From NCBI GenBank assembly GCA_030849065.1, contig JASAON010001412.1, positions 1 to 22,751 on the forward strand: a DNA stretch of 22,751 nt, read 5' to 3'. Position numbers and translations under genes: made by a program. This document shows positions 17,057-22,751 of this stretch, in pieces. The notes beneath the pieces were generated by a model. It was given only the letters and a program-made list of their open reading frames with translations, ran no database searches and had not been told where the DNA came from. Position 1 is the stretch's first letter. Every line of letters starts with the position of its first letter. Source of the stretch: Jaenimonas drosophilae. Taxonomy: Eukaryota; Euglenozoa; Kinetoplastea; Trypanosomatida; Trypanosomatidae.

Positions 17057-20000
17057 ATGGCCGCCACCATCGTGGATGAGGTGCTGCTGAGTTCCATCCT
17101 CACCCCAACGTCTTCATCGCCGCCACGGAATGCGCACATGCACGTCTTCTACATCAAGCGTGAAGCATCTCGCCAACGTTTTGAGATGCAAATGGAGGGA
17201 AATTTGCAGAGCCTGACCATAGACAAGATACGCCGATACCTCCGCATGCAGGGTGTGCCAGATTGCGATGAGCTTCATTTCCACGGCGTTGTCCTGCGTA
17301 GTGGGCAGCTCTGCGGTGATGTGCAGCTCGTGGATGGGGCCACAATGGAGCTCATTGCACGCCATGCTCCACCACCCATTTATTATGAATCATCCGCGCA
17401 CTCTGGTGCATACCGCGATGGTAATGATGATGATCATGAGCCAACTCTTCGCTGCACTTCCGTAAAGTACGAGGATAGCTCATCATCAGCATCATCGTCA
17501 TCGCTGGATGGTCGCGTGGTTGATGGAGTTGTGCAGAGCTACACAAGAAAATCTAAGAAGAGCGACGGCGCACTTCCCGTCGTTCAGCTCACGGTGAAGG
17601 TGGTTAATTTGCACACTGGAGCTTGTGATGTGAAAGCATCCGTGGAACCTCAACGTAAGTGGCCGCGGAAACCTGTGATGGAGCTTGGTGGGGGCTTGCA
17701 TCATCATCCAGATGAACCAAAAAAGCGTAGACGTCGTCGTGGCAAGTATCGCGCGCTCGATGTGCCAATGAGCCCGTTGGAGTGCGTGGAGTGCTGCAAC
17801 TCCATGGAATTTGCCAGGACGGCATCTCACAGCAGCGATCAGCGACGCCAACACAGCCGCTCTGCCTCCACGTCTGGGCGCTTTTTATCATCGATGCATA
17901 AATCGCCCACCTTTGCTGATGTTCCTCGTTCCACGGAACCTCGTTCCTTCAGTGATGTACTGCCATGTGTACGAAGGAGCTATCCATCTCGTGGGAGTCG
18001 TGGTGATGATGGCAGCCCAACTGCTCCTCCATCCATCCTACTTCCATCTATACAACTGTACGAATGTACGCCACATGCGGAGGTCCATCACAACTCACGC
18101 GACCAAGGCCATGCGATGATGCACCATTCCGTGAGCACCCAAACCGCGCTCGGCCATCATCAGGCCTCTTCTCCTGTGTATCACTATGCAACACAACAGG
18201 ACGTTTGTGATGATGATGATGATGATGATGAAACTTTGAGCATCCACTCACCCTTGCATACGTGCCGACCATCGATTCACAAGATGGATCGTTGCACCAA
18301 CACGGAACATCTTCACTCAGTGGAGCAACTACCTCATCGTGATGCATGCACCCCACAAAAGCCTCGTGTGCTCGTGGAGCGCAGCAAAGACCTCTCCTGT
18401 GGGTCCTCTGGGCACCTTCGAACACATGTGCAGCGTGTAAGCTCCGTGAAGATGTGGATGGCGGCGTTGCCACCTCCGATGCAGTTCTTGGCCGTGGAGC
18501 AACCAACAGCAGAGCTGGCCAACATTCCGAAGGATTCATTGGAGGTGTGCAACTCACGACGAGCAAGTGAGGCTGGAGATGTTGTGGTGCCAGAAGCCCC
18601 GGCACCCAAGACGTCTGGCAAAGAAAGCACCCCAACGACGGTAGCATCATCTCAGCCATCCACCAACAAACAAACCATCACATCCGTTGAATCATTCCGG
18701 TGTGCTCCGCCCGATCAGCAGTCTGCGGCCATCTTTGCTACCCTGAAGGGTGTGGAGGACAACACACGTCAGGTGCTTCATCAGCTAAAGATTGGTGCTC
18801 CAACACAGGGGTGCTTCACAACACGGGTGCCATCATCATCGGGTGGAACTCCGCTGGACCTTCCTCACGTGGGAGATGCGCACCATGATGGCCATGAAGA
18901 TGATAATGGGAGCGGTCAGAACCAAACACACCAACACGAACACACTATTCCAACGGATCCGAACGTTGCCATGGAGCTCAGCAAGAACCTCTCACGGGGT
19001 TCTTCTGCCAACGTTGGCACGTGTGCTCGACGAGTGAGTTCTGCCACGATGTGCATGTCAGCGCTGCCACCTCCGATGGACTTCTCCGTGGCGGAGCAGC
19101 AAACGATGGAACTCCCCAACACATCAGAGACCTCCCTGGAGGTTTGTACGTCACTGCAAGCCAACTCCATTCTGTCAGACCCTCCCGGAGAGTTTCTGGC
19201 AACGCGTTCGACGGTGTTGTTTGGCAATCTTCCCATCACAACAACGGAAGCCTTTGGCTCTGCCACCCCAGCTGAGCAGGCACAGACACTTTCGATGGTG
19301 GTGGTGCAGCTGAGCGATATGCATCGCCAACTTCGCCAGCACGTCATGACGGATCATGAAGAAAAGCAACAACAACAACAACAACAACGTGAGAAACATG
19401 CACCGGTAGCTCCATCAGCTGTGGTGTTTCCACCCATCGTTGCACGTGCCGGTGGAGGTCGGGGCAGCACAGGAGGTGCGCAGCCTGTGGCTCACTCCAC
19501 GTGTGTGGAGATGCGCGCTAGTCGTGAGATGATTCAGACCTCGCCACTACAAAAATCTTCTCAGGGCCTGACCTTGATGGAAAAGACGAAGACGACTCCA
19601 TCTACCAACCAGAAGAAGAAGGAGCTCTCACAGCCCTCTACGCGTGCAGATGCACACGCACCATCTCCGTCCTCGATTGTGTCCATGGAAGAATTCCGAG
19701 CTGCATCGCCAGAAGCACAGGCGAAGGCCTTCTGTGATTTGCTGGAGCGGCTGCAGGAGCTGAGCCGCCAACTACGTCAGCGGATGCAAGAAGGGAAGAT
19801 ATACTTTGAAGGGGAGGATGGCAGGAGGTCATGCTTATCCCAAGGTGCATCGTGCGTGGAGGCAGAGAAGCCTGCATCGCCAGAGGAGGTGATGGGCGCC
19901 GAGGATACGGCGGTGCAACAACGTGCGCTGCTGATGCTATCGGATATGGAGCACATGGTGGAGGAGGTGCAGCGCCATGTGGAGGCTTCAAGCTTGACAC

Positions 20001-20674
20001 AAGAGGAGGAGCACTCACCCTGGCAGCCCACGTCGTGGCCCGTGGATGAACCTAACCCATCGCCCTTGTTGGCGCGCGAGGCGGCGCGGATGGATGGCGG
20101 TGTCCAGCCAACTTTTATTTCTCTGAATGGGTTCAGCTCTGCCGTGCCGCGCGATGCTAAGACGAAGATGCCTTCACTAGTGAGTGGCCAGATGGATCAA
20201 CCCGAGACTGCACCACCGGTTGATGCTGCCGGTGGTGGAACTACGCGACGCCATCGCGAGATGCGCTGCCATGCGCCACCGCGGCTGTCGGTGTCGGTGA
20301 TAAACAGCATTTTGGAGAAGGACTTTATCCAGCCACAACCTCACCAACATCCCTCCACCCTCCCACACGTGGATGATGATCGCCACATGAGCCTTCCTCC
20401 CCTCTCCCTGCCCCGGCAGGCCCCCTCTCCCTTGACGAGCATCATCAAACCCAACAACACATCTCCCGACATGTTGGCTGAGTCTGCCAACAAGAGGCGG
20501 GTTACATTCACCACCCACGATCCCCCACCCCTTCCTCCTGCTCCAGGTGTGCGCGCCGAGCACCATGAGGAAGATTTTTATTTCACGGCGGTCATGGGCA
20601 TGCTCGGTGAGGTGGATGCCTCCCTGTGCAACGCGGGAGAGGCGCTGCAACGTCTGGCCAAGGAGGTATCATAA
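17057..20674 (+). CDS. Large hypothetical protein with N-terminal ubiquitin-like domain and internal repeats (1205 aa)
   Basis: The frame is also open from a TTG at 17000, but the first ATG, in a GTGATGGCC context, is 17057. Residues 30-101 form a ubiquitin-like domain paralogous to that of the preceding gene, with FEMQMEG, then TIDKIRRYLR, then DELHFHG. It lacks a terminal Gly-Gly. Downstream is a basic stretch (about 212-236), an Asp run near 385, and two copies of a 61-residue segment (440-500 and 639-699, 34 of 61 identical by hand count) around the core ALPPPM. Three copies of a 36-residue module (543-578, 729-764, 876-911) have E at 3, F at 5, A at 8, P at 10, Q at 13 and R-Q at 29-30. 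Near the C-terminus are LMLSDMEHMV (from 953) and GMLGEVD (from 1174), resembling the last module of the preceding protein. The two genes are probably diverged duplicates with a shared plan. Function unknown. Confidence 0.9.
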   Translation: MAATIVDEVLLSSILTPTSSSPPRNAHMHVFYIKREASRQRFEMQMEGNLQSLTIDKIRRYLRMQGVPDCDELHFHGVVLRSGQLCGDVQLVDGATMELIARHAPPPIYYESSAHSGAYRDGNDDDHEPTLRCTSVKYEDSSSSASSSSLDGRVVDGVVQSYTRKSKKSDGALPVVQLTVKVVNLHTGACDVKASVEPQRKWPRKPVMELGGGLHHHPDEPKKRRRRRGKYRALDVPMSPLECVECCNSMEFARTASHSSDQRRQHSRSASTSGRFLSSMHKSPTFADVPRSTEPRSFSDVLPCVRRSYPSRGSRGDDGSPTAPPSILLPSIQLYECTPHAEVHHNSRDQGHAMMHHSVSTQTALGHHQASSPVYHYATQQDVCDDDDDDDETLSIHSPLHTCRPSIHKMDRCTNTEHLHSVEQLPHRDACTPQKPRVLVERSKDLSCGSSGHLRTHVQRVSSVKMWMAALPPPMQFLAVEQPTAELANIPKDSLEVCNSRRASEAGDVVVPEAPAPKTSGKESTPTTVASSQPSTNKQTITSVESFRCAPPDQQSAAIFATLKGVEDNTRQVLHQLKIGAPTQGCFTTRVPSSSGGTPLDLPHVGDAHHDGHEDDNGSGQNQTHQHEHTIPTDPNVAMELSKNLSRGSSANVGTCARRVSSATMCMSALPPPMDFSVAEQQTMELPNTSETSLEVCTSLQANSILSDPPGEFLATRSTVLFGNLPITTTEAFGSATPAEQAQTLSMVVVQLSDMHRQLRQHVMTDHEEKQQQQQQQREKHAPVAPSAVVFPPIVARAGGGRGSTGGAQPVAHSTCVEMRASREMIQTSPLQKSSQGLTLMEKTKTTPSTNQKKKELSQPSTRADAHAPSPSSIVSMEEFRAASPEAQAKAFCDLLERLQELSRQLRQRMQEGKIYFEGEDGRRSCLSQGASCVEAEKPASPEEVMGAEDTAVQQRALLMLSDMEHMVEEVQRHVEASSLTQEEEHSPWQPTSWPVDEPNPSPLLAREAARMDGGVQPTFISLNGFSSAVPRDAKTKMPSLVSGQMDQPETAPPVDAAGGGTTRRHREMRCHAPPRLSVSVINSILEKDFIQPQPHQHPSTLPHVDDDRHMSLPPLSLPRQAPSPLTSIIKPNNTSPDMLAESANKRRVTFTTHDPPPLPPAPGVRAEHHEEDFYFTAVMGMLGEVDASLCNAGEALQRLAKEVS
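17144..17359 (+). other. Ubiquitin-like domain of the 1205-aa protein
   Basis: About 72 codons with the ubiquitin strand-strand-helix-strand-strand order. It shares the run KIRRYLR and D-E-L with the preceding gene's Ubl. Confidence 0.75.
18374..18556 (+). repeat. Internal 61-residue repeat, copy 1
   Basis: Aligns without gaps to 18971-19153. Shared parts include ER/EL then SK, GSS, RVSS, ALPPPM, EQ, EL and SLEVC. Confidence 0.85.
18683..18790 (+). repeat. 36-residue module, copy 1
   Basis: SVESF start, A-P-P then Q, ending RQVLHQL. It aligns gaplessly with copies 2 and 3 and is probably a helix pair. Confidence 0.75.
18971..19153 (+). repeat. Internal 61-residue repeat, copy 2
   Basis: Second copy, 597 bases downstream of the first, an exact multiple of three. 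It is followed by module copy 2, as the first is followed by module copy 1. Confidence 0.85.
19241..19348 (+). repeat. 36-residue module, copy 2
   Basis: TTEAF start, A-T-P then Q, ending RQLRQH. All six conserved positions are kept. Confidence 0.75.
19682..19789 (+). repeat. 36-residue module, copy 3
   Basis: SMEEF start, A-S-P then Q, ending RQLRQR. Unlike copies 1 and 2 it has no 61-residue repeat upstream, though the SQPST lead-in is shared with copy 1. Confidence 0.75.
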
Positions 20675-21768
<1,094 letters not shown>

Positions 21769-22177
21769 AATCAATGATCGAGCATGGTGTCATGGGGGGT
21801 TGCGTCCATCGATGGATGATGTTCGTCGTTGTCTGACGGTGTGGGGCATGTATTCCTCATTTTTTCATTTCGTTCATGATTATCTCATAAAAGATTCTCT
21901 GCGACCCGTCAAAACAAGGGGCCATGCGATTGCGCAACGTCACCTACATCCATCAATGTTCTCTCTTGATGATACTCTTACTCATCTTCCTGTGTGTTGA
22001 TGTGCTTTTGTGTAGGAAGGGCTGAGCACCGTCTCCTTCACGGTTCACAGAACATCACTGTGCTCCCAGCCACTGAAGAACTCTTGTCTAGCTCCTCTCT
22101 AGTCTTGCTGCACGAAGCACCACCAACCACACCAACACACATATCCTGCTCTCTCTACTTCATTCATTGCTGTCACC
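21769..22177. other. Spacer between ubiquitin-eL40 and the partial gene
   Basis: 409 bases without a gene. It includes a T-rich stretch at about 21858-21870 and pyrimidine-rich sequence at about 22081-22105 and 22144-22175 before the next start. AG at 22101-22102 is a candidate trans-splice acceptor. Confidence 0.6.
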
Positions 22178-22751
22178 ATGTCCTCCGACAACCATGGTGC
22201 CATCCTCGTTTCTCAGATTGGGCAGCTCATGAATAGCATCTCCAACTGCAGCGCACCACCAGACCCCACTGTTATCGAGCGCTCTTTTGATCTCATGATG
22301 CACCTCGAACGTCTCTTCATTCACATTCTACAAAACATGATGGAGGATGAGATGGAGCCCAACTCCCCGCTCACCTCACCCCGCCAAACTACTCCGTCTG
22401 CGGCGGACTTCGCCAGTCGTAGTGCAGCATCTCGCCAGCCTGTACTCCCCGCGGCACCGCGACGCCCCAACATCCAAGACGGCCGTCATAGTCCTCAAGC
22501 GCCGCGCACGCACCTCCGCAAGCACAAAACGCTGGCCGCACAGTTACAGCAACTGAAGCAGCTGCTCCATGCACTTCGCCATGCCATCACAGACCCCACA
22601 CCGCTCACTCAACGTGGCCCACATCCACCAACCACACGCACAGTTCCCATCTCTACACAACACTACCAAATAGCCGTCCAACACATTCACGAGATGATCA
22701 CACAGCTCTATACTCTCTTCCAAGATCGTCTAGGACACTCCATCAGCCGTA
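22178..22751 (+). CDS. Partial hypothetical protein with helical modules, open at the window end (at least 191 aa)
   Basis: The frame starts at ATG 22178 in a CACCATGTCC context and stays open to the last base, so the C-terminus is missing. I do not recognise it. It contains four Leu/Ile/Met-rich probable helices at about residues 8-22, 36-54, 118-136 and 162-185, separated by Ser/Pro-rich linkers. The last (VQHIHEM, then I-T-Q-L) resembles the QRLHEM module of the 1232-aa protein, sharing Q, H, E, M and Q in register. There is no ubiquitin-like domain at its N-terminus. Coding-like features are the C/A-rich composition typical of genes here, a long frame without stops, and module similarity. 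Probably a shorter relative of the large helical-module proteins. Confidence 0.7.
   Translation, partial: MSSDNHGAILVSQIGQLMNSISNCSAPPDPTVIERSFDLMMHLERLFIHILQNMMEDEMEPNSPLTSPRQTTPSAADFASRSAASRQPVLPAAPRRPNIQDGRHSPQAPRTHLRKHKTLAAQLQQLKQLLHALRHAITDPTPLTQRGPHPPTTRTVPISTQHYQIAVQHIHEMITQLYTLFQDRLGHSISR

Overview
The window looks like nuclear DNA of a kinetoplastid flagellate (Euglenozoa). I cannot tell trypanosomatid from bodonid. The only gene recognisable by sequence is a ubiquitin-ribosomal protein eL40 fusion (21382-21768) whose eL40 part has kinetoplastid-type residues. Every supported gene is on the + strand, none needs an intron, and each is preceded by a pyrimidine tract and an AG. That is the layout expected for polycistronic transcription with spliced-leader trans-splicing. 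Coding stretches are C/A-rich with CAA/AAC/CAG and GAT runs; the spacers are T/G-rich with long T tracts.

Region 1 (1450-10761) holds four proteins of 327, 784, 265 and 401 aa in a head-to-tail array. They look unrelated at first, but all carry the same blocks in the same order: a weak block A, a 19-residue block B (A-[IL]-x-x-G-G-[CG]-x-I-[IFL]-[ST]-D-x-[FY]-x-x-x-H) and a 20-residue block C ([QEK]-R-P-[LMV]-[LFY]-R-...-Y-G-[RQ]-x-x-Y). I do not recognise this family and read it as a divergent tandem paralogue array of unknown function.

Region 2 (12722-20674) holds two proteins of 1232 and 1205 aa. Each begins with a divergent ubiquitin-like (beta-grasp) domain and continues as a long Ser/Pro/Gln/Asn-rich chain with short amphipathic helical modules. 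The first has three copies of a QRLH[ED] module. The second has a 61-residue segment duplicated at 56% identity and a 36-residue module in three copies.

Region 3 (21382-22751) holds the ubiquitin-eL40 gene and then a reading frame from 22178 that is still open at the window end. Its helical modules resemble those of the 1232-aa protein.

Between regions 1 and 2, at 11674, a single ambiguous base lies between two near-identical copies of about 385 bp. Copy 1 ends at the base before it and copy 2 begins at the base after it. This is the signature of two overlapping contigs joined without merging, so the real spacer is probably about 390 bp shorter.

No RNA genes, mobile elements, CRISPR arrays or convincing minus-strand genes were seen. 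How the proteins work together is unknown. Two adjacent large Ubl-domain proteins beside a ubiquitin gene and a four-member novel family is the most interesting aspect of the window.
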